Part shown: piece by piece, positions 31,950-42,841 of the stretch
Numbering within the stretch: the first letter of the stretch is position 1
Layout of the letters: each line of letters opens with the position of its first letter
Assembly (NCBI GenBank): GCA_047967505.1
Contig: CM106539.1
Length of the DNA stretch: 64,000 nucleotides
DNA from: Dipteris shenzhenensis
Taxonomy: Eukaryota > Polypodiophyta > Polypodiopsida > Gleicheniales
Strand: one strand, 5' to 3'
Position numbers and translations under genes: made by a program
Notes under the pieces: model-generated
What the model was told of the DNA's origin: nothing
The model's database searches: none
The model's input: only the letters and a program-made list of their open reading frames with translations

Positions 31950-32571
31950 ATGCATACAATTTTGATATATGGAGAAAATGGACATAAAAATCATCTAAAC
32001 TGGCTCTTGCCATTTGATTTGATATATAACATGACCCCATTTGGATTTGTAAGTCCAAAGATACGGGGTCCTACTTTTAGGGCCTGAATGCCTGAAATAG
32101 GCAGCGCGTTAACGTGCTGCCTATTTCATGCATTTAGGCCTCAAAAGTAGGACCCCATTGGCAACACAATGGGGTCCTACTTTTGAGGCCTAAATGCATG
32201 AAATAGGGAGTGCGTTAACGCGCTGCCTATTTTAGGCATTCAGGCCCTAAAAGTAGTACCCCGTATCTTTGGACTTGCATATCCAAATGGGGTCATGTCC
32301 TATATCAAATCGAACGGCAAGATCCACTTTAAATGGTTTTCATGTCCATTTTCTCCATCAACTAAAACTATATTCATCAAATAATGTTATTGATCAATTT
32401 TTGGCATACCCCCCCAAAATCAAGACCCCCATTGCAAAGAAAGGTAAAGAACACAAGTGCTTGTTCTTATGCTCATGAGACAACAAAATGCATGACATGG
32501 GAAACCAATGGGGTCTTACTTTTGATGTATGTATGTATGTATGTATATGCATGTACGTACATACATACATC

Positions 32572-32608
<37 letters not shown>

Positions 32609-32615
32609 ATGTTGA

Positions 32616-32660
<45 letters not shown>

Positions 32661-33282
32661 ATGCATACAATTTTGATATATGGAGAAAATCGACATGAAA
32701 ATCATCTAAACTGACTCTTGCCATTTGATTTGATATATAACATGACCCCATTTGGATTTGTAAGTCCAAAGATACGAGGTCCTACTTTTAGGGCCTGAAT
32801 GCCTGAAATAGGCAGCGCGTTAACGCGCTGCCTATTTCATGCATTTAGGCCTCAAAAGTAGGACCCCATTGGCAACACAATGGGGTCCTACTTTTGAGGC
32901 CTAAATGCATGAAATAGGGAGCGCGTTAACGCGCTGCCTATTTTAGGCATTCAGGCCCTAAAAGTAGTACCCCGTATCTTTGGACTTGCATATCCAAATG
33001 GGGTCATGTCATATATCAAATCGAACGGCAAGATCCACTTTAGATGGTTTTCATGTTTATTTTCTCCATCAACTAAAACTATATTCATCAAATAATGTTA
33101 TTGATCAATTTTTAGCATACCCCCCCAAAATCAAGACCCCCATTGCAAAGAAAGGTAAAGAACACAAGTGCTTGTTCTTATGCTCATGAGACAACAAAAT
33201 GCATGACATTCGAAACCAATGGGGTCTTACTTTTGATGTTTGTATGTATGTATGTATATGCATGTACGTACATACATACATC

Positions 33283-33321
<39 letters not shown>

Positions 33322-33331
33322 ATGTTGATGC

Positions 33332-33372
<41 letters not shown>

Positions 33373-33984
33373 ATGCATACAATTTTGATATATGGAGAAA
33401 ATGGACATGAAAATCATCTAAACTGACTCTTGCCATTTGATTTGATATATAACATGACCCCATTAGGATTTGTAAGTCCAAAGATACGGGGTCCTACTTT
33501 TAGGGCCTAAATGCCTGAAATAGGCAGCGCGTTAACGCGCTGCCTATTTCATGCATTTAGGCCTCAAAAGTAGGACCCCATTGGCAACACAATGGGGTCC
33601 TACTTTTGAGGCCTAAATGCATGAAATAGGGAGCGCGTTAACGCGCTGCCTATTTTAGGCATTCAGGCCCTAAAAGTAGTACCCCGTATCTTTGGACTTG
33701 CATATCCAAATGGGGTCATGTCATATATCAAATCGAACGGCAAGATCCACTTTAGATGGTTTTCATGTCCATTTTCTCCATCAACTAAAACTATATTCAT
33801 CAAATAATGTTATTGATCAATTTTTGGCATACCCCCCCAAAATCAAGACCCCCATTGCAAAGAAAGATAAAGAACACAAGTGCTTGTTCTTATGCTCATG
33901 AGACAACAAAATGCATGACATGGGAAACCAATGGGGTCTTACTTTTGATGTTTGTATGTATGTATGTATGTATATATATGCATG

Positions 33985-34016
<32 letters not shown>

Positions 34017-34017
34017 C

Positions 34018-34083
<66 letters not shown>

Positions 34084-35251
34084 ATGTTGATGCATATATG
34101 TATATATTGATGTATATATTGATGCATAAAGTTTTGATATATGGAGAAAATGGACATGAAAATCATCTAAATTGGCTCTTGTCGTTTGATTTGATATATG
34201 ACATGACCCCATTTAGATTTGTAAGTCCAAAGATACGAGGTCCTACTTTTAGGGACTGAATGCCTAAAAGTTGCCAATGGGGTCCTACTTTTGAGGCGTA
34301 AATGCATGAAATAGGTAGCGCGTTAACGCGCTGCCTATTTTAGGCATTCAGACCCTAAAAGTAGCACCCTGTATCTTTGGACTTGTATATCCGAGTGGGG
34401 TCATGTCATATATCAAATCGAATGGCAAGATCCAATTTAGATGGTTTTCATGTCCATTTTCTCCATCAACTAAAACTATATTCATCAAATAATGTTGTTT
34501 ATCAATTTTTGGCATACCCCCCCCCAAAATCAAGACCCCCATTTTGTTATATGTATATACATACATATATATCTATATGTGTATATATATGTGTGTGTGT
34601 GTGTGTGTTTGTGTGTATACACACACACATGTATGTATGTATGTATGTATGTATATATATATACATACATACATACATACATACATATGTATATATTGAT
34701 GCATATATTGATGCATATCTTGATGTATATATTTATTCATACAGTTTTTATTGATGGAGAAAATAGGCATGAAAACCATCTAAATTGGCTCTTGCCGTTC
34801 GATTTGATATAGGACATGATCCCATTGGAATTTGTAAGTCCAAAGATACGGGGTCCTACTTTTAGGGCCTGAATTCCTAAAATAGGTAGCTTGTCAATGT
34901 GCTACCCATTTCATGTATTTAGGCCTCAAAAGTAGGACCTCATTTGGTCCTACATGGGGTCCTACTTTTGAGGCCTAAATGTATGAAATAGGTAGCGCAT
35001 TGACACGCTGCCTATTTCAGGCATTCAAGCCCTAAAAGTAAGACCCCGTATCTTTGGAATTACAAATCCAAATGGGCTCATGTCATACATCAAATCAAAT
35101 GGCAAGAGCCAATTTAGATGTTTTCATGCCTATTTTATCGATTTAATAAAGCTATATGCATCAAATAATGTTGTTTATCAATTTTTGGCATACACCCCCA
35201 AAATCCAGACCCCCATTGGAAAGAAAGGTAAGGAACACAAGTGCTTGTTCT

Positions 35252-35361
35252 TATGTTCAGGAGACATTAAAAGAGAGGCCTGGTAGCCCAAAAATGGCAG
35301 CGCATCAATGCGCTATCATTTTTGGGTTGCCAGGTCTCTTTTTGTTGTCTCACGAGCATAC
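35252..35361. repeat. core palindrome H6 (110 bp)
   Basis: Core GGCAGCGCATCAATGCGCTA centred at 35306/35307. The outer arms (AGAGAGGCCTGGTAGCCCAA and complement, then CAGGAGACATTAAA versus TTTGTTGTCTCACG) include sequence of the neighbouring satellite unit (TTATGCTCATGAGACAACA). The arm sequence differs from the satellite core arms. Confidence 0.85.
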
Positions 35362-35895
35362 ATATGGAGGTTACTTTACAATATAACTAAGAAGTAGTAT
35401 TGAAGTAGTTCTACAATTTGGATGCATTAAGAGCATTCATATAGCAAGGAAGAATATAATAATTGAATACATTTTTTTTTCAATACATATTGCTAGTGAG
35501 ACTACCAAAAAGAGGCTCTACCCCTCATGATGTCTCTGGATATAGAATATGAGATTGCTTGATGCTTGGATTGCAGTTGGAAACGTTGTGTGGGCAAAGC
35601 CACTATATGCCTCAAGTGTTGGATATTGATGTATGGCTCAAGTGCTAGAATGTGCAAATCATGGCCAAAATCAAGACCCCTTAGAGATTCCATGAGGGCT
35701 ATCCTTTTACTACTACACACATCACCTTTAGTCGAGGGCAGAACCATTCGTCATCACAGGCAGCAAGTTCATGGGACCCCATCCCATGATCCAAGGCATT
35801 ATTCAAAGACAAAGTATTTCTGACCATTCCCAAATTGAGTTTGCCAATTCCTAATCTAATTGATTTCATTTACAGGACTTGCAATGCTTGCAAAG

Positions 35896-35994
35896 CCCTT
35901 GCTTAAGCTTGAGCCTCTTGATTTTGGGGGTATGATGGTCGAAAATGGCTTAACACGCCCAAAATCAAGAGGCTCATTCAAGCTTAAGCAAGGG
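35896..35994. repeat. palindrome H7 (99 bp), core eroded
   Basis: Arms CCCTTGCTTAAGCTTGAGCC TCTTGATTTTGGG and complement are nearly perfect. The centre (about 35930-35960) retains only TTAACACGCC-like remains of the core. Confidence 0.8.
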
Positions 35995-36002
35995 ATTTGC
36001 AG

Positions 36003-36090
36003 GTCTTGTTTTTGGGTGGCAAAAGCACGAAAAATGACAGCGCATTAAGGTGTTGCCATTCTTATGCTTCCCCCCTCCAAAAACAAGATC
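36003..36090. repeat. core palindrome H8 (88 bp)
   Basis: Core ATGACAGCGCATTAAGGTGT with arms GTCTTGTTTTTGGGTGGC and complement, symmetric about 36046/36047. Confidence 0.8.
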
Positions 36091-38365
36091 CCCAAGCTAT
36101 TCATTAGAGACACCAAAATGAGAAGAAGGATGACATGAGGAGTAGAGGAGCTGGCCAATGAGGGGAGGGACAGCCTTGGAATTGCCAGCAACAAGCATGA
36201 TGCAAGGAGGTGAGAAGGCAAAGAAGCAAGGAGGTGAGGAGGTGAGGAAGCAAGGAGGCGAGGAGGCAAGAGGCAGACTTGAAGGGCAACAAGAGGGTGG
36301 AGGTGGCCAAAAGAGTATGCAGGAAAGGGAGGGATGGAGATTGCTTGTAGGAAATGCTGGGATTAATGCTACAAATGCCTTTTTTTTTTGTGTGTTTTGC
36401 ATCATGAAATTTTTATGGCATTTTTCTTTTAAAAAATACAACATTGTTGTGATTAATTGGGCTACAAACAACTCAAGCGGTAAAGCACCATGGATTAGTA
36501 CAACAATATACATCACAAATGGATGCATACACTCATATACATCACCGATGGATGCATACACCTATACTCACATCAATTTCCAATATTGTATTAGATGGAC
36601 CCTTAGCATATATGTGTGCATAGAAGACCATTTCCTACATTGATCCCTGATTTCATAGTTAAATTATTCCCATTCTCACATTCTAACATGTGAAGATTTA
36701 ATGTACATGCATTATGGGCACATTATATTGTAGTTTATGACTAACTTTTTTTATGAATGCATGATACTTGTATATGGTCAAGGAAGGTATATTATCATTT
36801 TTGAATGACAAGATTACTCTATGCTCCATTTTATCCTATATTAAAAATTATGATCACTAGATATTACATAAATGTATTGCTCCATTATATCCTATACTAA
36901 AAACTATTTTGACCCAAATACATAATGCCAATTGAGGTTAGTACTCATGACAAGTGATGAAAACAATCTAATGGTATGAGTGAGATCTTATAAATTTTGG
37001 ATATATAATATGGGTACTATGTTGATTGAGCTATTTTTCTAAGGGAATATTTTCAACTTAATTACTAAATACATACTTACAATGGTGACCTGATTCCCAT
37101 CTATATGTATAATCAAGTTTTACTTTGTGTTTAAAAAAAAGCTTTTGCATAAGGTTATAATTCGAATAGTATTTATATTTGTTTAAGACTACCCATTGAG
37201 CTGGCTCCTATCCTTATATTGAACATGATAATGTTCATAAAGATTTTATGAATACAAATAGATAGCATTGGCTCTCTTTTTAGTGGTTGGGAATGAACCC
37301 TAAAAGTACCCTAAAACGACTATGTATTCCCTTATTTGTAGCATGGAAGTGATCATGGTAGAGTGGCATAATCCCTATTTTGCTTTTTTCATAGGTTTTT
37401 TTGCTACTCATGGTCGGCGGATACACCACGGCATAGATCCAAATAGATATTTGGTTTTTTGCTTCAACTTGCTTGACTAGACTTTCCTTGATGATTGTTC
37501 GATTGTGCATCATGAGTAGTCACTGGCTTAATTGATGCATTAAGTGTAATGTTTTCCTTAAAGTTTTTCATACTATAGGATACGAGTTTGCTTATAGGGG
37601 TGGAAATAGAAGCTTGTTAACGCCTGGTGCATATTTTTCGTTAGATGCAGTAGGATACTAGTTACAGAGTGTCGGCCAATTATTTCACTTGAATCATGCT
37701 CCTCTTATGCTTGCGTTTATGGTCACGTATTGAGTTTAACATAATAGTCTACAGGATACAGGATACAGGATAGTCAACATAGTGGTTGGATGCATTCATT
37801 TCTAGTTCCGATAGAACTATCATTCAGACATTGGTCATAATAGAAGTATGGAGGGCTAAAATCCTTTTTTGGCTCCCTAAGTTTTTTAAAGCATGGTATT
37901 GTCCAGATTACATAGGTATTTTCACTAAGCAAAATTAATGCTTATGATGAAAATGTGTTTTTTTTCTTTTGACATAGTTAGTTCTGTTTCCATGTTTTTG
38001 GATCGAATGTATGGATGATCTTCTGCAAGCATAAAAGACATGATATGTATATGTAGCACATGATCATGTTTACATATTTTCAGTCATATATTCTACCTTG
38101 TGATCTATCATTATCTTGCTGTGTGGATGTTCAATCTAAGTAGTGTTTGCTTTTTTTATCGCAAATTTTATGTATTCTTATGTCTCTACCTCTCCGTAAC
38201 GACTCAAATTGATAGTATGGGGATGAAAGAGAAGTTAATTGTGAGTTTCAGGCATGCCTTCATTGTTGGAATATGTTTAATTTGCTTATGATCACATCAA
38301 TTGTTCCAATGATATTGAGGGGAATAAGATGCTGGATGAGGTTCTCGCTCGCTTGAAACCTATTT
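36091..38365. other. E2 interior, no gene seen
   Basis: A purine-rich patch (36170-36310, GAGGTGAGGAGGCAAG-type words) makes long frames on both strands without motifs. The rest is AT-rich. A dozen short frames were examined and none shows a known domain. Confidence 0.5.
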
Positions 38366-38424
38366 AATCTTGCTCGCTTATTTGGGGCTGCTCGCTTTTC
38401 TCCGCTCACTTTTTGGTAATCCTC
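38366..38424 (-). repeat. E2 right terminal inverted repeat (A-type end)
   Basis: Read inward: GAGGATTACCAAAAAGTGAG, then GAAAAGCGAGC, CCCAAATAAGCGAGC. It matches the left end of E1. A further AAGCGAGCGAGAACCTC lies slightly inside (38340-38357 on the plus strand). Confidence 0.85.
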
Positions 38425-38433
38425 GTGTTTCAT
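38425..38433. repeat. E2 right target-site duplication
   Basis: GTGTTTCAT, matching 25703-25711. Confidence 0.85.
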
Positions 38434-38974
38434 GAGGGAGCACGCAGCTCCTTAAAATGTGGTCCTTCCCCAACTTGTACAACTGACCCGCGATCAGTTT
38501 GAAAGGAGCAGCCCGAACAATCTACCTCCGCTTTTGTGCAGGAGTTAACCCTTTGGGGAACTCCCCTGTAGACAACAAGTGTACAATGTTTGCATACCAT
38601 GGGGGAAAGCAGTCCACAGCAAACAGGCAGTCATCTTTTGGTATTGTGGCATCGACACGGAAGAGGCCTGCATCTGGAAGGTCATCATCAACTCCTATGG
38701 CTGCTTCACCTGAAGAGATCCTTGACAAGTGCTCTGCCAGTTGATGCAATCAGCCTGCTCTCACTAGGATGTCAAAGTCAAACTCTTGAAATAGAAGAAT
38801 CCACTTGCTCACTCTCCCCCCAATCAGTCTGAATAGCAGGTTCAAGGTTAGAAGCATTCTTACCATTGAACACAGAGAAGTCATCCAAGAATACCTCAAG
38901 GAACTTTCCAATGTTCTCTTGGAAGAGTTTGGTGACAAGACGTTGAAACGTGGCTGGTGCATTGCATAGACCAA
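38434..38974 (-). pseudogene. RNase H end and integrase linker (G2)
   Basis: Two frames: GGRVSKWILLFQEFDFDILV (38750-38974), the C-terminal RNase H strand, then HQLAEHLSRISSGEAA and the linker to KGLTPAQKRR (38522-38749). The RNase H catalytic region (the DAS, E and TDH blocks) is missing: RT palm sequence passes almost directly into the RNase H tail, so several hundred bases have been deleted near 38830. Confidence 0.8.
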
Positions 38975-39389
38975 AAGGCATCATCCGGTAAGCATAAGTT
39001 CCCCATTGGGTGACAAAGGTAGTCTTTAACTGATCTTGCTCTCGCACCCGAACCTGGTTATACCCACTGTATCCATCCATGAAGGAGTAGAGAGCATGAC
39101 CAGCTATGGTTTCTAGCACCCTGTCAGTGAAGGGGAGAGGAAACCTATCCTAACGTGTGGCAGTATTCAAACTCCTATAGTCGACACAAACTCAAAGTTT
39201 GCCAGTCTCTCTTTTGGGCACCACTACAATGCCACTAAGCCATTCAAAGTAGTCAATAGGGTAGATCAACCCTACTTGCTCCATCTTTTGAATATCAGCA
39301 TGGATAGCCTTGCCATAGTTAGGATTCATGCGATATGGTCCCCTGATCACTGGCTCTACTTCTGGATAAAGATCGATGCGATGTTCCAT
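38830..39389 (-). pseudogene. reverse transcriptase (G2), C-terminally deleted
   Basis: 39192-39389 has GPYRMNPNYGKAIH...VGLIYPIDYFEWLSGIVVVPKRETGKL, and 38778-39119 has LYSFMDGYSGYNQVRV, MPFGLCNAPATFQRL and the active site VFLDDFSVF. The frame then ends at the deletion that also removed most of RNase H. A TAA replaces a sense codon near 39153. Confidence 0.85.
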
Positions 39390-39425
39390 GAACTGAGTGG
39401 GTACTCCCTTTAAATCCCTATATGA

Positions 39426-40786
39426 TCAGGCAAAGACATCGACATACTCTTGAAAAAAATCAAACAATGCAGCAAGGAGATAGTCATGTTCCCAAACCCA
39501 ACTGGCTACCTTAAGATGCCGTGGTTGGTCCTCTGTCCCAATGTTAAGATAACTCCAATCCCTGGCATGGTCAACCTGAGGTATGCTTCTTGATGTGAAG
39601 TTGTCCGGTTCTTTTTCTCCCACTGCTGGGTGCACAGGAGAATCAACCAGAGAAAAATCTCCCACTACTTCTTCCATCCAAGAGCTCGGCTAGGACAGTT
39701 GGGTGTCTTCTAGAAATGGTTGAGATGTAGAGGCAGCACTTGGGCACATTCTCTTTTTTCCTTTTTGTGCTTGCTTGAGCATTCCTCTGTATGGTAATCC
39801 AACCACCTTGTATGTAGTTTCTGGAACCTCTTGTGTCGTTGGGGGGTCAGCTTCTGACATGTATAAGTCGAGTAGAACAAGGTCCACGACATCTCCTCCC
39901 TGTATGCTATGGCTTGCCTTGAAGGTCTGAAGTTCCAGACTCCAGTGTGAATGTGGACGGCTCCTTCAAGTTGTCCAGTCTCTTGACCCCTCCTAGGTTG
40001 GTCAGGTTGCACAATGGATTCAATAACCCTTCCAAGAGTCATTTCCGGCACTGCTTGCCTTTGAGTGACATCAGTAAGTAGGTGGTCATCCTCTTCTTCT
40101 GCAGTTTTCTCCAATACCATCATTGTGCTCAGCCAACTCATCATCTTCTTGCATAGCATCCTCTTCCTCCTCTGTTGTGACCCCATGGTCTTTTTCTTGG
40201 TGTGAGGCATCCATGTCGTGTGCCTCCATTGCTTCCATTGCTGCTTCATGGTCTTTTGTCTTTGAGTCACCCTGTTGGCCTCCCCACCACTTGGTCTGGT
40301 ACTTGTGGTCATCATTCGATGATACATGTGGGGATTATTAAGAAGACCAAAAGGCATCCGTTCATACATGAGATCAGCCAAACCAGGTGGTGGAGAGGCT
40401 TCCTGGCTCACCTCTTGCGCATTCCGTGAAGTACCAAGATGGGCTTCAAGATCCTCTTCTGGACACAACTCCACCATGTTGATGGCTAAGGATCCCAAGG
40501 CCCCCATCCAATCCAAGATGACAGCTTCTTCCTCATCTGGTCCAGCATGTTCCAACAAGTACGTCAAGCTCTCACCATCATCTCGTGCTGCTGTTACATA
40601 GGTTTCACCTTGGAAAGGTGAGTCCTCCACATAGGCCAACTCTTCTTTCTGTAGGGGCCAATCCCCAAGTGCCCATCGCTCCTCTTCCACCCCTTCTTCT
40701 TCTTCAAAATCCTCTTCCCAAAGTTCCATAGGTCGGTGACGAGCCCTTCCCGTAACCATGTCTATTTCTAAGGATGTGGATCCCAA
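39426..40786 (-). pseudogene. linker between protease and RT (G2)
   Basis: Frames 39710-40786 (358 residues) and 39426-39677 are acidic, low in recognisable motifs, and lie between protease and RT. LVDSPVHP and WVWEHDYLLAALFDFFQEYVDVFA lead up to RT, as in Athila/Tat-like elements where a long spacer is common. Part of the 358-residue frame is shifted relative to the original, judging by the Met/Lys/Thr-rich run at about residues 170-240. Confidence 0.55.
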
Positions 40787-40816
40787 AGGCAGTCGAACTT
40801 CATCACTTGACCAATC

Positions 40817-41296
40817 TCAAATGGCCTTTGCTGAGTGTAACCATGGTCTACCGAGAAGTAGAGGATAAGTCTGCTCACCCTCCATCATATTAAGTATAAT
40901 AAAATTGGACAGGAATGTAACTCCCCCAATCTTCATGTGAACACCTTTGACAACCCCCATAGGCTTCACCTTGCGTTGATCTACCATGCGTACTTGAAAA
41001 TGTACGTCAGTTGTCAATTTCAAACCTAGTTGTTGAAGAGTACCTCTCGGCATGATGTTCACTGCTGCCCCACCATCCAAGAAAACATCTTTCAGCTCCA
41101 CCCCATTGATCTCCACTGTGAGCTTGGGACTTTGTTCACATATGAGGGCAGCATAGGCCGAGCAATTATCTAGTGTTACTCCATCTTGAACTGTTACTGT
41201 CTCTGGTGTGGGCCCGCCCTGAACAGATCCCCTTTGGCGCCCTCCTGGCATGCAATTCAAAAATGCAATAGTCTGATGCTTGATATGTGGAGACAA
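40817..41296 (-). pseudogene. aspartic protease (G2)
   Basis: A retropepsin domain with catalytic Asp in KDVFLDGGAAVNIM, where DGG replaces the more common DSG/DTG; DGG is known in this gypsy lineage. It closes with LLLGRPWLHSAKAI. The protease cuts the gag-pol polyprotein in such elements. Confidence 0.8.
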
Positions 41297-41308
41297 TTGA
41301 CAGAGTTG

Positions 41309-41620
41309 TCATAAGGTGATATTGGGCCTAAAATCCATCAAGTCATCCATCAAAGAATAGGGCTGGACAATAGCAGTAGCCTTTTGTGCCTTTCTCCGCC
41401 AAGCTTCTAGCTGAGGGTCGAAGCTCACGCAAGGGAGAGGAGGTGCCTCTGGATTCTCAATCAATATTTCCTGTGGTGACTCTCCCATCACCCCTTTCCC
41501 CTTTTCTTGGGCACTACTAGGCTTCACCCCTTTTTCCTTCTCTTGCTTCATTGTGCTTCCTGAGTGGAAAGTGGATGGGCCTGCCTGCGACTCCTCATGT
41601 TTTTGCCCTAAAGTTGTCAC
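41309..41620 (-). pseudogene. gag-protease spacer (G2)
   Basis: A Lys/Glu/Ser-rich 103-residue frame without a domain, between the zinc-knuckle region and the protease on the same strand. Confidence 0.45.
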
Positions 41621-41641
41621 TTCCGTTGCAAACCTTACTAT

Positions 41642-42745
41642 TCATGACTTGCAGGAAGGGAACTGAGGTGTGACGCCTTCATCTTCAGAACTAGATTGAA
41701 GATCTTTGGTGACAGTCCTGACCACCTCCTGGTACCTTGAAGGCATAGATTGCTCACTTGGAGCTGAGGTAGTTTTAGAGCTAGTGATAGTTCTTGATGG
41801 CTGTGGGGCCCTTTGGGTCCTTTCTAATCTAGTTACAGGAGAGGACAAGGGTGATGCATTCCTGTGCCCACTGTCCACCTTGGAGGAAGGAGGTGGCGAT
41901 GCTCCTCTAGTGACTGAGCTGGTATTAGTTGGTGATGAGGCCTCCGATATTGATGTTGAGTCATCCTTACTACTGTCATCCTTCATTTGTGACCTAGTCA
42001 CAGCTCCCAACACTGCACCAATCAAATGGGGTTTGTCACCCTCCCCCGCCACTACTACATCAACCATGTTGACTTGCGATGTTGATTCCCTTCTGCCATT
42101 GGGACAATCTCTGGTGTAGTGGTCATTTGTGTTGCACTGTGTACAAGAGGGTCTCCCGAATGGTTGTTTACAATCATCTTGGTAATGGCCGTACTCGCCA
42201 CATCTATAGCACATGATGGGCCTGTGAAAGTTGGTACCTCTGCCTCCACATCCACCTCGGAACCCACCCCGTCGACCGCGGATATAAGGGGGTCCATATC
42301 CACCCCCTAACATAGGTGGTTGATACTGTGCATAGTAGGGCGGAGGATAGAAGTATGGAGCCCCAAATTCACTAGGAGTAGGAGCTTGGAGCAAAGGAGG
42401 ATTAGGAAGTAGTGGAGGTGGAATGATAGGATGGGTGGGTAGTTCAGGTGCCTTCACAGGGGCTGAAGCTAGGGGTACTGGCCCTGAAGTGGTCGGTGCA
42501 GCTTTGTTGATTGTAGCCACCAGTGGTTCTCCAATTGGATACTCCGGTAGAAGCCTCCTCAACCCCTTAAGATACCTACACTCGAAGGCATCATGTCCAT
42601 GAATTTCACAAAATGTGCAAAAAGAGGTCGAGGTGGGTACCTTACACTTCAATGGACATTCCCAGTAGCCATGGCCAGAGCCCTTGCAGTCGGTGCACCA
42701 AAGACCACTTCTTATCTGAGCTTCAAAGGGTGATGGTCCATCCAC
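41642..42745 (-). pseudogene. gag nucleocapsid with four CCHC zinc knuckles (G2)
   Basis: A 367-residue frame with four knuckles of CX2CX4HX4C spacing: CTDCKGSGHGYWEC (residues about 17-30), CTFCEIHGHDAFEC (about 43-56), CYRCGEYGHYQDDC (about 180-193) and CTQCNTNDHYTRDC shortly after. A Pro/Tyr-rich stretch and a Gly/Arg-rich stretch separate the two pairs; a Ser/Thr-rich tail follows. It would bind element RNA. Four knuckles is more than the usual one or two. Confidence 0.75.
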
Positions 42746-42841
42746 TTTTGTTCTGTCTTTCTGACCTTCTTTGATTTCTTCTAATTTCTTCTTGAGTTGC
42801 TGCCATGCCTGTGAGCCCTCTTCTCTTGAAAGTTGGGTGGT

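Larger units (their letters stand above)
29510..35230. repeat. palindromic satellite array, 680-716 bp units
   Basis: The phrase CAAGACCCCCATTGCAAAGA starts at 29625, 30341, 31026, 31712, 32421, 33132 and 33844, then in degraded form at 34531 and 35205 (spacing 716, 685, 686, 709, 711, 712, 687, 674). Each unit has a unique part of about 110 bp, a TATG/TA/TG microsatellite part and a palindrome of about 400 bp. In unit 1 GGAGAAAA at 29890-29897 and its complement at 30268-30275 are exactly symmetric about 30082.5. Tyr/Ile-, Cys/Val- or Thr/His-rich frames in the array are microsatellite artefacts. Units 7-9 are more diverged, and unit 7 has lost one core palindrome. Confidence 0.9.
25712..38424 (-). 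mobile_element. E2: giant non-coding MULE-like TIR element (12.7 kb)
   Basis: The left end begins GAGGCAGTCGATAGAGCGAG; the right end read inward begins GAGGATTACCAAAAAGTGAG. These are the B-type and A-type ends of E1, reversed in order. The flanking GTGTTTCAT duplication and the intact G2 frame across the empty site confirm insertion. I find no transposase or other gene inside. The interior is tandem repeats, a palindromic satellite of about 6 kb and AT-rich DNA. It would depend on a transposase from an E1-type relative. Strand is chosen so that the A-type end is the left end, as in E1. Confidence 0.85.

Noticed and set aside
29510-35230. CRISPR-like or coding tandem array
   Set aside because: Units of about 700 bp with microsatellites and palindromes do not fit short repeats with unique spacers. 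The Tyr/Ile-, Cys/Val- and Thr/His-rich frames come from TA, TATG and TG runs.
36097-36643. Overlapping long frames on both strands in E2
   Set aside because: They arise from a purine-rich GAGGTGAGGAGGCAAG patch, are open on both strands, and have no motif.
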